Shown: positions 9,609 to 21,310, numbered from the stretch's first letter. The stretch: DNA of 64,000 bases from Serratia proteamaculans (GCF_008830365.1 NZ_WBKI01000001.1:1116001-1180000), one strand, 5' to 3'. Numbers and translations: made by a program. The notes: generated by a model from the sequence alone, not told the origin.

Positions 9609-10220
9609 TTACAGCGCGGCGCGCAACGCGTCACGGATCAGGGTTTCGCAATCGGCGCCCGGTTTGGCGATTTTGCTGACCATGCGGCTGGCTTCTTGCG
9701 GTTTGTAGCCCAGGGCCACCAGCGCAGAAGCCGCTTCGGCTTCCGCATCCATTTCGGCAGCTTGTGCTGCGGTGGGGAGCGTGATTTCACTACTGTTGTT
9801 GAACAGATCGCCATTAAGCCCTTTGAAGCGGTCTTTCATTTCTACCACCAGACGCTCAGCGGTTTTCTTGCCAACCCCAGGCAATTTCACCAGTGTGGTG
9901 ATCTCTTCACGCTCTACCGCACTGACAAACTGTTGCGCCGACATGCCGGACAAAATAGCCAGCGCCAGCTTTGGCCCTACGCCGTTGACTTTGATCAACT
10001 CGCGGAACAACGCACGCTCTTGTTTATCATTAAAGCCGTACAGCAGTTGTGCATCTTCGCGCACCACAAATTGGGTAAACACGATAGCCTCTTGCCCCAG
10101 TTCCGGCAGCTCATAAAAGCAGGTCATCGGCATATGCACTTCATAGCCCACGCCGTTTGCCTCCAGTAATACCAGTGGCGGCTGCTTTTCCAGAATATTT
10201 CCTCTGAGACGACCTATCAT
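9609..10220 (-). CDS. ruvA: Holliday junction DNA helicase subunit RuvA
   Basis: 203 residues from the ATG at 10220, which has an excellent GGAGGGTTA ribosome site; the open frame extends nine codons further but without support. RuvA binds four-way junctions and loads RuvB. The OB-fold N-terminus ([20 protein letters not shown]), two helix-hairpin-helix motifs ([24 protein letters not shown]) and the C-terminal RuvB-binding domain ([16 protein letters not shown]) are in order. It is first gene of the ruvAB unit, controlled by the SOS box about 75-90 bases upstream. Confidence 0.97.
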   Translation of the reverse strand: MIGRLRGNILEKQPPLVLLEANGVGYEVHMPMTCFYELPELGQEAIVFTQFVVREDAQLLYGFNDKQERALFRELIKVNGVGPKLALAILSGMSAQQFVSAVEREEITTLVKLPGVGKKTAERLVVEMKDRFKGLNGDLFNNSSEITLPTAAQAAEMDAEAEAASALVALGYKPQEASRMVSKIAKPGADCETLIRDALRAAL

Positions 10221-10284
10221 TAACCCTCCTGCAGAATTCATGAGCATGACCTGCTGCCATGCCGTGCTGGTAAAGCTTATAACA

Positions 10285-10312
10285 TAAAAAAGGCTGGATG
10301 AATATCCAGCCT
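10285..10312 (-). promoter_or_regulatory. LexA (SOS) box for ruvAB that is also the ruvC terminator hairpin
   Basis: CTGGATGAATATCCAG (10294-10309) fits the LexA consensus CTG-N10-CAG and closely resembles the E. coli ruvA box. The symmetry extends to AGGCTGGAT/ATCCAGCCT (10291-10312). On the minus strand the hairpin is followed by six T and then ATG, so it also looks like an intrinsic terminator for ruvC, whose stop is 20 bases upstream. Both roles are inferred from sequence. Confidence 0.8.
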
Positions 10313-10332
10313 AAGTGATCACTGATTAAACC

Positions 10333-10854
10333 CTACTTTAAACGCCCCCGCGCCAGGTTCAACCGCCCTTCGCTCATCCGCAGCACGTTTTGGCTGAGAT
10401 GGCAGTGGGTAATGGCGATGGCCAACGCATCGGCGGCGTCAGCCTGGGGATTGGCCGACAGTTTAAGCAAGGAGCGCACCATATGCTGCACCTGCGCTTT
10501 TTCCGCCGCGCCGGTACCGACCACCGTTTGCTTCACCTGGCGGGCTGCATATTCAAACACTTCCAGATCCTGGTTCACGGCAGCGACAATCGCCACGCCG
10601 CGCGCCTGCCCAAGCTTGAGCGCCGAATCCGGGTTCTTCGCCATAAACACCTGTTCGATGGCGAAAAAATCCGGTTTAAACTGGGTGATGATTTCGCTAA
10701 CGCCCGCATAAATCAGCTTCAAACGCGTCGGCATATCATCCACCACGGTGCGGATACAGCCGCTGGCAATATAGGTCAGCTGGCGACCCTGCTGGCGAAT
10801 AAGGCCATAACCGGTGACGCGCGATCCGGGATCGATACCGAGAATGATCGTCAT
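10333..10854 (-). CDS. ruvC: Crossover junction endodeoxyribonuclease RuvC
   Basis: 173 residues from the ATG at 10854, the exact length of E. coli RuvC; a start four codons earlier is in frame but lacks conservation. RuvC resolves Holliday junctions. Catalytic acidic residues of the RNase H-like fold are visible: Asp7 in [13 protein letters not shown], Glu66 in FFAIEQVFM, and the C-terminal pair in [16 protein letters not shown]. coli has an extra gene (yebB) between ruvC and ruvA; here the genes are adjacent but separated by a terminator/LexA hairpin. Confidence 0.96.
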   Translation of the reverse strand: MTIILGIDPGSRVTGYGLIRQQGRQLTYIASGCIRTVVDDMPTRLKLIYAGVSEIITQFKPDFFAIEQVFMAKNPDSALKLGQARGVAIVAAVNQDLEVFEYAARQVKQTVVGTGAAEKAQVQHMVRSLLKLSANPQADAADALAIAITHCHLSQNVLRMSEGRLNLARGRLK

Positions 10855-10927
10855 CCCTACACCCACCTTGCGTTAAGCATTAACTTCGCCAGGCGCTGCC
10901 ACAAAGCAGCGCCGTACTTCAACCCGA

Positions 10928-11671
10928 TTACAGTGTCGCTGCAACTTCGTCGGAGATCTCACCGTTGTGGTAAACCTCCTGCACATCGTCACAGTCTTCC
11001 AGCATGTCGATCAGACGCAACAGCTTAGGCGCGGTTTCCTCATCCATATCGGCCTTGGTCGATGGGATCATGGAAACTTCTGCCGAGTCGGCGGTAAAAC
11101 CGGCAGCGGTCAGCGCGTCTTTCACTTCGCCGAGGTTTTCCCAGGCGGTAAATACGTCGATCACACCGTCGTCGTAGCTGACGATATCTTCAGCACCAGC
11201 TTCCAGCGCTGCTTCCATCACCACGTCTTCATCCAGGCCCGGTGCGTAAGTGATTACGCCTTTCTTGGTGAACAGGTAAGCCACAGAACCATCGGTGCCG
11301 AGGTTACCGCCGCACTTGGTGAAAGCATGACGCACTTCGGCCACGGTACGGTTGCGGTTGTCACTCAGGCATTCGATCATCACGGCAGTGCCGCCTGGAC
11401 CGTAGCCTTCATAGATGATGGTTTCCATGTTGGAATCATCATCGCCGCCCACGCCGCGCGCAATGGCACGGTTCAGGGTGTCACGCGTCATGTTGTTGGA
11501 CAGCGCTTTGTCGATCGCCGCACGCAGACGCGGGTTAGCCCCCGGGTCACCACCGCCCAGTTTCGCGGCAGTCACCAGCTCGCGAATAATTTTGGTGAAA
11601 ATTTTACCGCGCTTGGAATCCTGCGCTGCTTTACGGTGCTTTGTGTTGGCCCACTTACTATGACCTGCCAT
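10928..11671 (-). CDS. yebC: YebC/TACO1-family translation factor
   Basis: 247 residues. The N-terminus [25 protein letters not shown] and the block [21 protein letters not shown] are diagnostic of the YebC/PmpR/TACO1 family. Older annotations call it a transcriptional regulator. Recent work on family members supports a ribosome-associated role in relieving stalling at proline stretches. It lies between ruvC and nudB on the same strand, in the E. coli order aspS-nudB-yebC-ruvC. Confidence 0.95.
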   Translation of the reverse strand: MAGHSKWANTKHRKAAQDSKRGKIFTKIIRELVTAAKLGGGDPGANPRLRAAIDKALSNNMTRDTLNRAIARGVGGDDDSNMETIIYEGYGPGGTAVMIECLSDNRNRTVAEVRHAFTKCGGNLGTDGSVAYLFTKKGVITYAPGLDEDVVMEAALEAGAEDIVSYDDGVIDVFTAWENLGEVKDALTAAGFTADSAEVSMIPSTKADMDEETAPKLLRLIDMLEDCDDVQEVYHNGEISDEVAATL

Positions 11672-11690
11672 AAAAAATCTCCGAAAAAAA

Positions 11691-12137
11691 TTACTGGACT
11701 GAATTAATCACAAACTCTTCAATCGCCTGCTGATTGCTCCAGGACTTGGTCAACTTCACGGCTTGTGCCGCCTCAAGCCACTGGTAGGCGTGATGCTCGG
11801 TAATCACCGGATCGCGCTCTTCAGGCAAAGCCAGACAGAACCAGTGCTCTTTATTGCGCGTGGTTCCCGGCGCATAGCGATGTCGCAAATGGACAAAGAG
11901 TTCAAACTCCACACAGCGCTGGCAATCGAACAACGGCAGATTCTCTGCTTCGATATCGATGCCGACTTCTTCCTTGACCTCACGCCGTGCGGCATGCGGC
12001 GGCGACTCATCCTCCTCCAGGCTGCCGGTCACCGACTGCCAGAATTCGGTATCATCGCGCCGCTGTAACATCAGCACCCGGCCACTGGAGATGGCATAAA
12101 TCACTACCAGAATTGACTCGGGTCGCTTGTAGTTCAT
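11691..12137 (-). CDS. nudB: Dihydroneopterin triphosphate diphosphatase NudB
   Basis: 148 residues from an ATG overlapping the aspS stop by one base (TGATG). NudB removes pyrophosphate from dihydroneopterin triphosphate in folate synthesis. The Nudix box is complete: [23 protein letters not shown]. The surrounding [13 protein letters not shown] and [18 protein letters not shown] match E. coli NudB. The overlap implies co-translation with aspS. Confidence 0.94.
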   Translation of the reverse strand: MNYKRPESILVVIYAISSGRVLMLQRRDDTEFWQSVTGSLEEDESPPHAARREVKEEVGIDIEAENLPLFDCQRCVEFELFVHLRHRYAPGTTRNKEHWFCLALPEERDPVITEHHAYQWLEAAQAVKLTKSWSNQQAIEEFVINSVQ

Positions 12138-13918
12138 CACTCGCTCTCTTGTTCAGAGGCTTTCTTCACCACACAAATCCCCAGTTCCTGCAACGACGCC
12201 GGGTTGGCGAAGCTCGGCGCTTCGGTCATCAGACAGGCCGCAGCGGTGGTTTTCGGGAAGGCGATGACGTCACGAATGTTGTCGGTACCGGTCAGCAGCA
12301 TCACCAGACGGTCCAGGCCGAAAGCCAGACCGGCGTGTGGTGGTGTACCGTACTTCAAGGCATCCAACAGGAAACCAAACTTCTCGCGCTGTTCGTGTTC
12401 GTTAATCCCAAGGATGCTGAACACCGTTTGCTGCATTTCGCTGCGGTGAATACGCACCGAACCGCCACCCACTTCGTAGCCGTTGATGACCATGTCATAA
12501 GCGTTGGCAATGGCGGTGGTTGGCGCAGTTTTCAGCTCTTCCGGGCTCATGTCGCGCGGTGCGGTGAACGGATGGTGCATCGCCGCCAGACCGCCTTCGC
12601 CGTCTTCTTCGAACATCGGGAAGTCGATCACCCACAGCGGTGCCCAACTGTCGAGTTTGGTCAGTTGCAAGTCACGACCCAGCTTCAGACGCAGCGCACC
12701 CATCGCATCGGTCACAATCTTGAAGCTGTCGGCACCGAAGAACAGAATGTCGCCGGACTGCGCGTTGGTACGCGCCAGGATCGCTTCCAGCACTTCCGCG
12801 CTGAGGAATTTGGCTATCGGACTCTGTACGCCTTCCATGCCGGCGGCGCGGTCATTGACCTTCAGCCATGCCAGGCCTTTGGCGCCATAGATATTAACGA
12901 AAGCACCGTACTCGTCGATCAGCTTACGCGTCAGCTGTGCGCCGCCCGGAACGCAGATCGCGGCAACGCGGCCTTTGGCATCGTTAGCCGGGCCGGAGAA
13001 CACTTTAAACTCTACGTCTTTCACCAGATCGGCAACGTCCACCAGTTCCAGCGGGTTACGCAGGTCGGGTTTGTCGGAGCCGTAACGACGCATGGCTTCT
13101 TCAAAGGTCATGATCGGGAAATCGCCCAGATCCACTTTCTTCACGTCCAGCCACAGTTCACGTGCCAGTTTCTCCATCACTTCACGCACCTGTTCGGCAG
13201 TCATGAAGGAGGTTTCCACGTCGATCTGGGTAAATTCAGGCTGACGGTCGGCACGTAAATCTTCGTCGCGGAAGCATTTGACGACCTGGTAGTAACGATC
13301 GAAACCGGACATCATCAGCAACTGCTTGAACAGCTGTGGTGACTGCGGCAACGCGTAGAATTTGCCTTTATGTACGCGGCTCGGTACCAGGTAGTCACGA
13401 GCGCCTTCTGGCGTGGCTTTGGTCAGCATCGGCGTTTCGATGTCGAGGAAGCCATGGCTATCCATAAAGCGACGCACGAAGCTGGTGATCTTGGCGCGGG
13501 TTTTCAGACGGTCGGCCATTTCAGGGCGACGCAGATCCAGGTAGCGATATTTCAGGCGCGCTTCTTCGCTGTTGACCTGGTTGGAGTCCAGCGGCAATGG
13601 CTCGGAGCGGTTGATTATCTCCAGAGCATGGGCGAACACTTCCACTTCACCGGTCGCCATATCTTTATTGATCTGGCTGTCCGGACGGGCACGCACGGTG
13701 CCGACGATCTGGATGCAGAATTCATTGCGCAGGTCGTATGCCTTATCGAACGCAACCTTTTGGTCCGGATCGAAGAACACCTGCACGATGCCTTCACGGT
13801 CGCGCATATCAATAAAGATCAGGCCGCCCAGATCGCGACGACGGTTGACCCAACCACACAAAGTGACTTCCTGGCCCACGTGAGACAGATTCAACTGCCC
13901 GCAATATTCAGTACGCAT
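12137..13918 (-). CDS. aspS: Aspartyl-tRNA synthetase
   Basis: 593 residues, close to E. coli AspRS (590). Class II synthetase charging tRNA-Asp. The N-terminal OB-fold anticodon domain ([22 protein letters not shown]) is followed by the catalytic domain with motif 2 around [19 protein letters not shown] and motif 3 in [16 protein letters not shown] bacterial GAD insertion lies between. It starts at ATG and heads a run with nudB, and probably yebC, on the minus strand. Confidence 0.97.
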   Translation of the reverse strand: MRTEYCGQLNLSHVGQEVTLCGWVNRRRDLGGLIFIDMRDREGIVQVFFDPDQKVAFDKAYDLRNEFCIQIVGTVRARPDSQINKDMATGEVEVFAHALEIINRSEPLPLDSNQVNSEEARLKYRYLDLRRPEMADRLKTRAKITSFVRRFMDSHGFLDIETPMLTKATPEGARDYLVPSRVHKGKFYALPQSPQLFKQLLMMSGFDRYYQVVKCFRDEDLRADRQPEFTQIDVETSFMTAEQVREVMEKLARELWLDVKKVDLGDFPIMTFEEAMRRYGSDKPDLRNPLELVDVADLVKDVEFKVFSGPANDAKGRVAAICVPGGAQLTRKLIDEYGAFVNIYGAKGLAWLKVNDRAAGMEGVQSPIAKFLSAEVLEAILARTNAQSGDILFFGADSFKIVTDAMGALRLKLGRDLQLTKLDSWAPLWVIDFPMFEEDGEGGLAAMHHPFTAPRDMSPEELKTAPTTAIANAYDMVINGYEVGGGSVRIHRSEMQQTVFSILGINEHEQREKFGFLLDALKYGTPPHAGLAFGLDRLVMLLTGTDNIRDVIAFPKTTAAACLMTEAPSFANPASLQELGICVVKKASEQESE

Positions 13919-13992
13919 ACGCTATCCTTTTGGCTTAAGCCGATGCCGCGCGGGCTTTTGGCACCTGCCACACGGCTGTTTTCTGATGAACT

Positions 13993-14184
13993 CTATTTAT
14001 TACCCGGTTTGGCATCTGATGCATACCAACCGGTGCCCTTTAACTGGAAACCGGTGGAAGAAATCAGCTTGGTTAACGCGGGCTGCCCACACGCCGGACA
14101 ATCTGTCAGCGGCGCATCGGAAAATTTTTGCAGTTTCTCTAATCGAAGGCTGCAAGCACCACATGCATATTCATAAATCGGCAT
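13993..14184 (-). CDS. FmdB-type small zinc-ribbon protein
   Basis: 63 residues starting [11 protein letters not shown]; the open frame continues upstream but homology begins at this methionine. CGAC near the N-terminus and CPAC about 20 residues later form the CxxC pairs of the FmdB/CxxC_CXXC_SSSS zinc ribbon. It ends with a short polar tail. Function in the family is unclear; zinc binding and a regulatory or assembly role are inferred. It lies 74 bases upstream of aspS on the same strand. Confidence 0.85.
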   Translation of the reverse strand: MPIYEYACGACSLRLEKLQKFSDAPLTDCPACGQPALTKLISSTGFQLKGTGWYASDAKPGNK

Positions 14185-14425
14185 AGGTCGTTGGAGTAAA
14201 GTGTGTTGAAAAAAGGCGATCATTATAAAGGAAATTCATGCGCCAGATAAGTGCGAACACAGCTTTGTTGCGGCACTAAATGACCTGTTTTTGTCCGAAA
14301 TAACACATTGCTTAACAAATTTCTCATTAACCCGTGACGCTTTTTTCACGTAGCCTGAATCCACGCTTGTTTGGCGCGTCACTTCAGTTGCGCGTATTTC
14401 ATCCACCCCGTAACGAGATCTTCCC

Positions 14426-14998
14426 ATGTTAAAACTTGATGCTCAAACCACAGCTTTGGTATTGATTGATTTGCAAAAGGGTATTCTGCCTTACGCCGGC
14501 GGGCCTCACAGCGCCGAGAGCGTGGTGGCCAACGGAGCGCAACTGGCGGCACACTTTCGCTCACTGGGCGCACCGGTGATCCTGGTGCGCGTCGGTTGGT
14601 CAGAGACCTTTGCCGAAGCGCTGAAACAACCGGTGGATCAACCTTCCCCAGCCGGTGAGTTGCCTGCCAACTGGTGGGAGTTCCCTGAAACGCTGGCGGT
14701 TAACGACGGCGACATTCTGGTGACCAAACGCCAATGGGGCGCATTTTACGGTACTGACCTTGATCTGCAACTGCGTCGTCGCGGCATTAAATCCGTCGTG
14801 CTGGGGGGGATTGCCACCAACATCGGCGTAGAGTCTACCGCCCGCGCTGCCTGGGAGCACGGCTACGAGTTGGTGATCGCCGAAGACCTGTGCAGTGCAC
14901 CTAACACTGAAATGCACCAGTTCGCTTTCGACAACATCTTCCCGCGTCTGGCGCGCATTCGCAGCGCTCGCGAAATTCTTGCCGCCCTCAGCAAGTAA
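14426..14998 (+). CDS. yecD: Isochorismatase-family hydrolase YecD
   Basis: 190 residues closely resembling E. coli YecD. The cysteine-hydrolase fold shows Asp15 (LVLIDLQKG) and Lys101 ([12 protein letters not shown]). At the usual nucleophile position, however, there is Gly134 ([13 protein letters not shown]) instead of cysteine. The same replacement is known in true isochorismatases such as EntB and PhzD, so the protein may use a non-cysteine mechanism or a different substrate. It is followed by yecE on the same strand about 70 bases later. Confidence 0.9.
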   Translation: MLKLDAQTTALVLIDLQKGILPYAGGPHSAESVVANGAQLAAHFRSLGAPVILVRVGWSETFAEALKQPVDQPSPAGELPANWWEFPETLAVNDGDILVTKRQWGAFYGTDLDLQLRRRGIKSVVLGGIATNIGVESTARAAWEHGYELVIAEDLCSAPNTEMHQFAFDNIFPRLARIRSAREILAALSK

Positions 14999-15069
14999 CG
15001 TTAAGTTGTAAGGGTGCGGCATACTGCGCCCGCGTTTGACTGACAGGGAAAATTAAGGAAGATACCAGC

Positions 15070-15888
15070 TTGATGTATATCGGACTCCCACAGTGGCAAC
15101 ACCCGGCCTGGAACCGTATCGGGCTGCGCGATCTGGCGGATTACAGCCGCTACTTTAACTGCGTGGAAGGCAATACCACCTTCTACGCGTTACCTAAACT
15201 GGAGATCGTTCAGCGCTGGCGCGACATGACCACCGATGATTTTCGCTTCTGTTTCAAATTCCCCGCCACCATTAGCCATAAGGCTGCACTACGCAATTGT
15301 GATGCCGATCTACAGGCGTTCTATCACTGTCTGAATCCGGTGCATCAGCGCATCGGCCAGCTTTGGCTACAACTGCCTGCCGCGTTTGGCCCGGCGGAAT
15401 TACCGGCGATGTGGCAATTCTTTGATGCCTTGCCGAAAGAGTTCACCTACGGGGTGGAAGTCCGTCACCCGTCGTTTTTCGCCAAAGGTGAAGAGGAGCG
15501 GCTGTTAAATCAGGGGTTGCATCAGCGCGGTATCAATCGGGTGATCCTCGACAGTCGCCCGGTGCATCACGCCGCCCCCAACAGTGCAGCAGTTCGTGAT
15601 GCTCAGCAGAAAAAACCCAAACTGCCGGTGCATGCGCTGGTCACCGCCAACAATCCGCTGGTGCGTTTTATCGGTGGCGATGTGTTGCAAGATAACCTGC
15701 GCTGGTTTGATGCCTGGCAACAAAAACTACCTGCCTGGCAATCACAGCATCAGCCTTTCCTGTTTATCCATACGCCAGATAACGGCGATTCCCCCCAGCA
15801 GGCACAGAAAATTTGGCAGCAACTGCGTCAGGCTATTCCGAATTTACCGCCCCCGCCAGACTGGCCCGAGCAGGATGCACTGTTTTGA
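15070..15888 (+). CDS. yecE: DUF72-family protein YecE
   Basis: 272 residues if started at TTG (15070) or 271 from the adjacent ATG (15073). TTG is preferred because AAGGA is ten bases upstream and it lines up with the E. coli start. DUF72 is a TIM-barrel-like family of unknown activity; conserved blocks YIGLPQW, FNCVEGNTTFYALP, FCFKFPATISH and GVEVRHPSFF are all present. It lies downstream of yecD and upstream of yecN as in E. coli. Confidence 0.92.
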   Translation: MMYIGLPQWQHPAWNRIGLRDLADYSRYFNCVEGNTTFYALPKLEIVQRWRDMTTDDFRFCFKFPATISHKAALRNCDADLQAFYHCLNPVHQRIGQLWLQLPAAFGPAELPAMWQFFDALPKEFTYGVEVRHPSFFAKGEEERLLNQGLHQRGINRVILDSRPVHHAAPNSAAVRDAQQKKPKLPVHALVTANNPLVRFIGGDVLQDNLRWFDAWQQKLPAWQSQHQPFLFIHTPDNGDSPQQAQKIWQQLRQAIPNLPPPPDWPEQDALF

Positions 15889-15990
15889 CCTATTAATCTG
15901 ACCAATAACATCAGATTTTTCCTCGCGACAGTGAATGCAATGGCGGCTATGATGCTGGCTGCCAGTTTTGGTTAGGGAATGGAGTTAAAA

Positions 15991-16386
15991 ATGGTAAGCG
16001 CGCTTTATGTCGTGCTCGGCGCATTGTTGTTAATCAAACTCTCATATGACGTGGTTAGGCTAAGGATGCAATACCGTGTCGCTTACGGAGACGGCGGCTT
16101 TTATGAGCTACAGACCGCCATCCGCGTTCACGGTAATGCCGTAGAATACATTCCTATTGCCGCCGTTTTACTGGTGATCATGGAAATGAACGGCGCTGAA
16201 GTATGGATGATCCATATTTGTGGCCTGATGTTGATGGCCGGCCGCCTGGTGCATTACTACGGTTTACGTAATCGAGAGGTTCGCTGGCGCCGTTCAGGTA
16301 TGGCGGCCACCTATATTTCATTGGTGCTGATGGTACTGGCCAATATTTTCTATCTGCCGTGGGATCTTATTTTCAGCCTTCATTAA
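15991..16386 (+). CDS. yecN: MAPEG-family inner membrane protein YecN
   Basis: 131 residues, identical in length to E. coli YecN, starting at the ATG with GGAG seven bases upstream rather than an earlier in-frame ATG at 15979 that overlaps that ribosome site. Four hydrophobic segments are visible. The MAPEG signature NAVEYIPIAAVLLVIMEMNGAE lies near residues 45-66. The family includes microsomal glutathione transferases; activity here is unproven. Confidence 0.92.
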   Translation: MVSALYVVLGALLLIKLSYDVVRLRMQYRVAYGDGGFYELQTAIRVHGNAVEYIPIAAVLLVIMEMNGAEVWMIHICGLMLMAGRLVHYYGLRNREVRWRRSGMAATYISLVLMVLANIFYLPWDLIFSLH

Positions 16387-16480
16387 TCCCCTGCTCGTCC
16401 TCAGGCGGTTACGCCGCCTGCTTCCGCTGCTCTTTCTTGCCATTTTCTGTTAGCATATGCGCCTTCGAATTCTGAACTGA

Positions 16481-18201
<1,721 letters not shown>

Positions 18202-18213
18202 TGCTTGCCAATC

Positions 18214-18240
18214 GGGCCTGGGAGACCAGGCCCTGTATTA
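18214..18240 (+). terminator. Terminator after cmoAB
   Basis: Perfect stem GGGCCTGG/CCAGGCCC with GAGA loop, followed by TGTATTAT, 13 bases after the cmoB stop and abutting the convergent FKBP gene. The T tract is weak. Confidence 0.55.
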
Positions 18241-19533
18241 TCACTTGTCGACATCCACAATCCGCAGTTCATACACCATAGTGGCATCCGGTGGGATTTG
18301 TGGCGCGTAGCCCGCCTCTCCATAGGCCAACTCTGGCGGAACCACCATCGTCAGTGAACCATGATTTTTCAGGTAACCGATGGCTTCACGGAATAACGGC
18401 GGGAAAGCCGACAGCGACTGGGAAAGTACCTTCCCACTGCTCTCCATATCCTGAATGACGAGTCCATCGGTCAGCGTTTCTTTTACCACCACATCTACCC
18501 GAGAGGTTTCAGCGATGGCTCCGTCGCCCGGGTAGTCAATCCGGTACCAGAAACCGGAGGACGATTTCTTTGCCCCTTTCTTCTTTTTGAATTCAGCGAC
18601 AAAAGATTCGCCCTTGGCGCGCTGATCCATTAGCACCTGGTTTCTGGCAACATTCACGGCTTGTTCTGATTCCGTCAGTGAGCTTGCCAATAGCTTTTCA
18701 CTCAATTGATACTGCCCATTGAAAGTGTCAATCACGCCGGCTAACAGTGCGGTCCTATCGGGATCAATACCCCAGTTTTTACGTTCGGTCAGCAGGGTCT
18801 GAATATCTCGTCCCAGTGCCACACCGGCGGCATAACTCTGCCGATCACGGTCTTTGTCCAATGCCTGACGGTCCAGCAAGAGTCTGCCCTGGGAACGCAA
18901 CCCTTCGATTTCGTCACGCAGGTTTTTTTGCACCCGATTAGCGGTGACCTGCGCTTCATCAGACTGTTTCGCCTGCTGCAGATCCTTATCCTGAAGCTGC
19001 GTGATATGCTGCTGAAGCCCACTTATCACCTTGGCGGCCTCAGACTTTTGCTGTTCCAACGCCTGCTGCGTCTTTGCGATTAGCGCCTGCATCTGTTGTT
19101 CCTTCGGCGTCAAATTAAACGCCTGTCGTATACCGCTGGCGAACTTAGTTAATTCGGTAATATCCTGTTGTGACATCACCTTATTTGGTGCCTTCGCGCG
19201 CAATGCCGTTAACTCCTGCTGCAAAGACTGTATTCTGGCCTGCTGATGCTCCAGTTGAGCTTCTTTTTCACGCAGTGTCGCCCGGGCTGCCGCCAATTGC
19301 TGCTGCTGGCGCACGGAAAGCTCTCGCGTCTGGCCCCCCTTGCTCACGGGCTTTGGGGGCGGTGTCTTGGCCGGAGGTAACTTGTCCTCCGGGGTTTGCT
19401 GTGGCTCCTGCCGGTGATATTGCTCTGCAAACTGCAGCAAAACGGGTACGCCGTCATCCGCATAGAGCAAGCCCGGCGCCACCATCAGCGGCAGCATTAA
19501 GCCAAAAAGAGTCAATCGGGAACAAGAGGTCAT
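18241..19533 (-). CDS. Exported coiled-coil FKBP-type peptidyl-prolyl isomerase
   Basis: 430 residues. A signal peptide (LTLFGLMLPLMVAPGLLYA) is followed by a proline-rich stretch (about 45-65) and a long charged, glutamine-rich helical region (about 70-225) predicted to form a coiled coil. Next is an FkpA/Mip-like N-terminal dimerisation segment (SYAAGVALGRDIQTLL, about 230) and a C-terminal FKBP domain ending VVPPELAYGEAGYAPQIPPDATMVYELRIVDV. The FKBP part resembles periplasmic FkpA; the long coiled coil is not usual. Its start overlaps the stop of the upstream lipoprotein gene by four bases. The pair is absent from the E. coli order between cmoB and cutC (torYZ occupy it there). A periplasmic chaperone or surface-assembly role is inferred. 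Confidence 0.8.
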   Translation of the reverse strand: MTSCSRLTLFGLMLPLMVAPGLLYADDGVPVLLQFAEQYHRQEPQQTPEDKLPPAKTPPPKPVSKGGQTRELSVRQQQQLAAARATLREKEAQLEHQQARIQSLQQELTALRAKAPNKVMSQQDITELTKFASGIRQAFNLTPKEQQMQALIAKTQQALEQQKSEAAKVISGLQQHITQLQDKDLQQAKQSDEAQVTANRVQKNLRDEIEGLRSQGRLLLDRQALDKDRDRQSYAAGVALGRDIQTLLTERKNWGIDPDRTALLAGVIDTFNGQYQLSEKLLASSLTESEQAVNVARNQVLMDQRAKGESFVAEFKKKKGAKKSSSGFWYRIDYPGDGAIAETSRVDVVVKETLTDGLVIQDMESSGKVLSQSLSAFPPLFREAIGYLKNHGSLTMVVPPELAYGEAGYAPQIPPDATMVYELRIVDVDK

Positions 19534-19931
19534 TGTATGCGTTCTCCCCGATCGGCGAGGCTGGTCATCATGGTGGCGCTGATATCAGCGCAAGTGCGGC
19601 TAATGCGATAGCGATAAAGCGAATCAACAGTTTCCTGAGTATCCATCGTGACACTTGATCGTACTCCGGTATATTGCGCTGCGCCGCTCATCAAAGTGTC
19701 AAATTCGAGTTTGAATTTTTTGTACTTCTCTGGATCCATATTTCTCATGGCCTCAAGTTCATGTTGACATTGCTGTATACGTTCGGCCTCGCGTTGTTTT
19801 TTATCTTGCTCTATCGTTTCCGTTGCACCAATTTTATTCACGGCGGTCACGGGATGTTTGACCTTTTGACATCCGGTCAATGTCATGGCTAACAGAAGTG
19901 TAGCGGTTAGGCAATATGCCGATCTGGTCAT
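19530..19931 (-). CDS. Predicted lipoprotein, partner of the FKBP protein
   Basis: 133 residues from the ATG with GGAG nine bases upstream. The N-terminus is a lipoprotein signal with lipobox LTGC (Cys21), so it should be lipidated. The mature part is small, charged and helical (IEQDKKQREAERIQQCQHELEAM) with three further cysteines besides the lipidated one counted near residues 60 and 115. No family is recognised. It overlaps the FKBP gene (ATGA), so both are made together. An AAGTCC-AAAA-GGACTT hairpin at 19951-19966 lies just upstream of the ribosome site. Confidence 0.7.
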   Translation of the reverse strand: MTRSAYCLTATLLLAMTLTGCQKVKHPVTAVNKIGATETIEQDKKQREAERIQQCQHELEAMRNMDPEKYKKFKLEFDTLMSGAAQYTGVRSSVTMDTQETVDSLYRYRISRTCADISATMMTSLADRGERIQ

Positions 19932-19966
19932 TGTTTTTATCTCCATTATTAAGTCCAAAAGGACTT

Positions 19967-20450
19967 CAGTTTATGTCCATAACGGCCACTTGGCGCGTTG
20001 AGACAGGTCGCAGTAGCCATACTGCAACACAGGTATCGCTAACGGCATTTGAAATTAATAAACAAATGAAATTAATAACATAGAATAAAAGCAGTTAAAA
20101 TAAAAACAAGGTACCGTTAGCATTCAACTAAATACATTCACAAAACAAATAACTGCCATCAAATTAATCTATAAAAATAATGCCATCCGACATTAAAAAA
20201 CAAAATCTATCAGCTGATAATAACTTATTCAAGGGAATACATAATATCACCCAGAAAAACAAATCCCAGATGAAAAATTATTGTATTCCGCCATGGGTAT
20301 CACATCGCGAGTGGCCGATATATTTTTGACATAAAAACTTGCTTTACCGATTTTATATTAACGGTAGATACGGAAGGAATACATACGGAGAGTGGCGCCA
20401 CGGGGACAGCCCGAACCTCTACGGCTGCCCCCTTGGCTATCTATTAGCTA
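19967..20450. other. AT-rich intergenic region without a recognisable gene
   Basis: About 480 bases between the lipoprotein start and the cutC stop. The middle part (about 20040-20330) is strikingly A/T-rich compared with the flanking genes. A GGGG-CAGCC/GGCTG-CCCC hairpin around 20401-20432 lies just beyond the cutC end and may stop cutC transcription, though it lacks a T run. No credible open frame was found; it probably holds the promoter of the lipoprotein-FKBP unit. Confidence 0.5.
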
Positions 20451-21209
20451 TTAGGCACTTTGCACCAGCGGATCGACCAGCGCCAGCGAGTTTTTCATGG
20501 CTTCGACCATTTCGCCATCCACGCAATAATGGCTAAATTCATCAAACTCACTGTCTGAACACATGGTCACGCCGGCTTTGCGATAACGCATGGTCGAAGG
20601 CACCGCATGACCGGATGAACTGTGCAGCTCCTGAATACCGATATCGACAAATTTATGCAGATTGCTCAGGCGCACGCCGGCGCCGGCCATAATTACCGGC
20701 CCCTGACTGGCCTGCAGCAGATCACGCAGCAAGGGTAAACCCAGCTCCGCATTTTGCTGCTGGCCGGAAGTCAGTATCCGCGCCACGCCCAACTGAGTTA
20801 GTTGACTGAGCGCCACCATCGGGTTCTGGCACATATCAAACGCGCGATGAAAGGTCACCGCCATATTGCCACTCAAGCGCATCACTTCACGCATGCGCGG
20901 CAGGTCGATATGCCCTTCTTCATCCAGCATGCCGACCACCACACCGGCAAAACCCATGTCGCGGATCTGTGCAATGTCATGCTTGATTACGTCGAAATCC
21001 ACCGCACCGTAGCAAAAATCTCCGCCACGTGGGCGAATAATAGGATGCACCGGCACGCTGACTCTGTCGCGCGCCAGGCGTAATGAGCCGTAGCTGGGTG
21101 TCAAACCGCCCTCACTCGGGCTGGCACACAATTCTATGCGATCGGCACCTGCCCGCTCAGCCGTCAGCGCGCAATCGACGCTATAGCAGCAAACTTCCAG
21201 TTTAATCAT
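20451..21209 (-). CDS. cutC: CutC family protein
   Basis: 252 residues from the ATG at 21209, preceded by GGGGGTGACA; the open frame upstream of it is not conserved. TIM-barrel protein with the family blocks [39 protein letters not shown] and TFHRAFDMC, and the copper-associated [11 protein letters not shown] region. Annotated as a copper homeostasis protein, though its direct role in copper handling in E. coli has been disputed. Position after cmoAB and before yecM/argS matches E. coli. Confidence 0.94.
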   Translation of the reverse strand: MIKLEVCCYSVDCALTAERAGADRIELCASPSEGGLTPSYGSLRLARDRVSVPVHPIIRPRGGDFCYGAVDFDVIKHDIAQIRDMGFAGVVVGMLDEEGHIDLPRMREVMRLSGNMAVTFHRAFDMCQNPMVALSQLTQLGVARILTSGQQQNAELGLPLLRDLLQASQGPVIMAGAGVRLSNLHKFVDIGIQELHSSSGHAVPSTMRYRKAGVTMCSDSEFDEFSHYCVDGEMVEAMKNSLALVDPLVQSA

Positions 21210-21310
21210 TGTCACCCCCAGATGACGGCTAACCTGCGACGGCAATTGTTAATTTTTCCATTTATCTCGTAGGCTGATACAAAGGTATAAACCTATACAG
21301 GGTAGTAACT

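Noticed and set aside
11987-13258. 423-codon plus-strand frame opposite aspS
   Set aside because: Antisense shadow of aspS; composition dominated by His, Gln and Arg, with no family motif.
14237-14275. 12-residue frame after AAGGA upstream of yecD, as a leader peptide
   Set aside because: No run of one amino acid and no attenuator hairpin behind it; too short to support.
16402-16420. CAGGCGG/CCGCCTG hairpin after yecN as a terminator
   Set aside because: The tail is C-rich instead of T-rich and it may be part of the cmoA upstream region.
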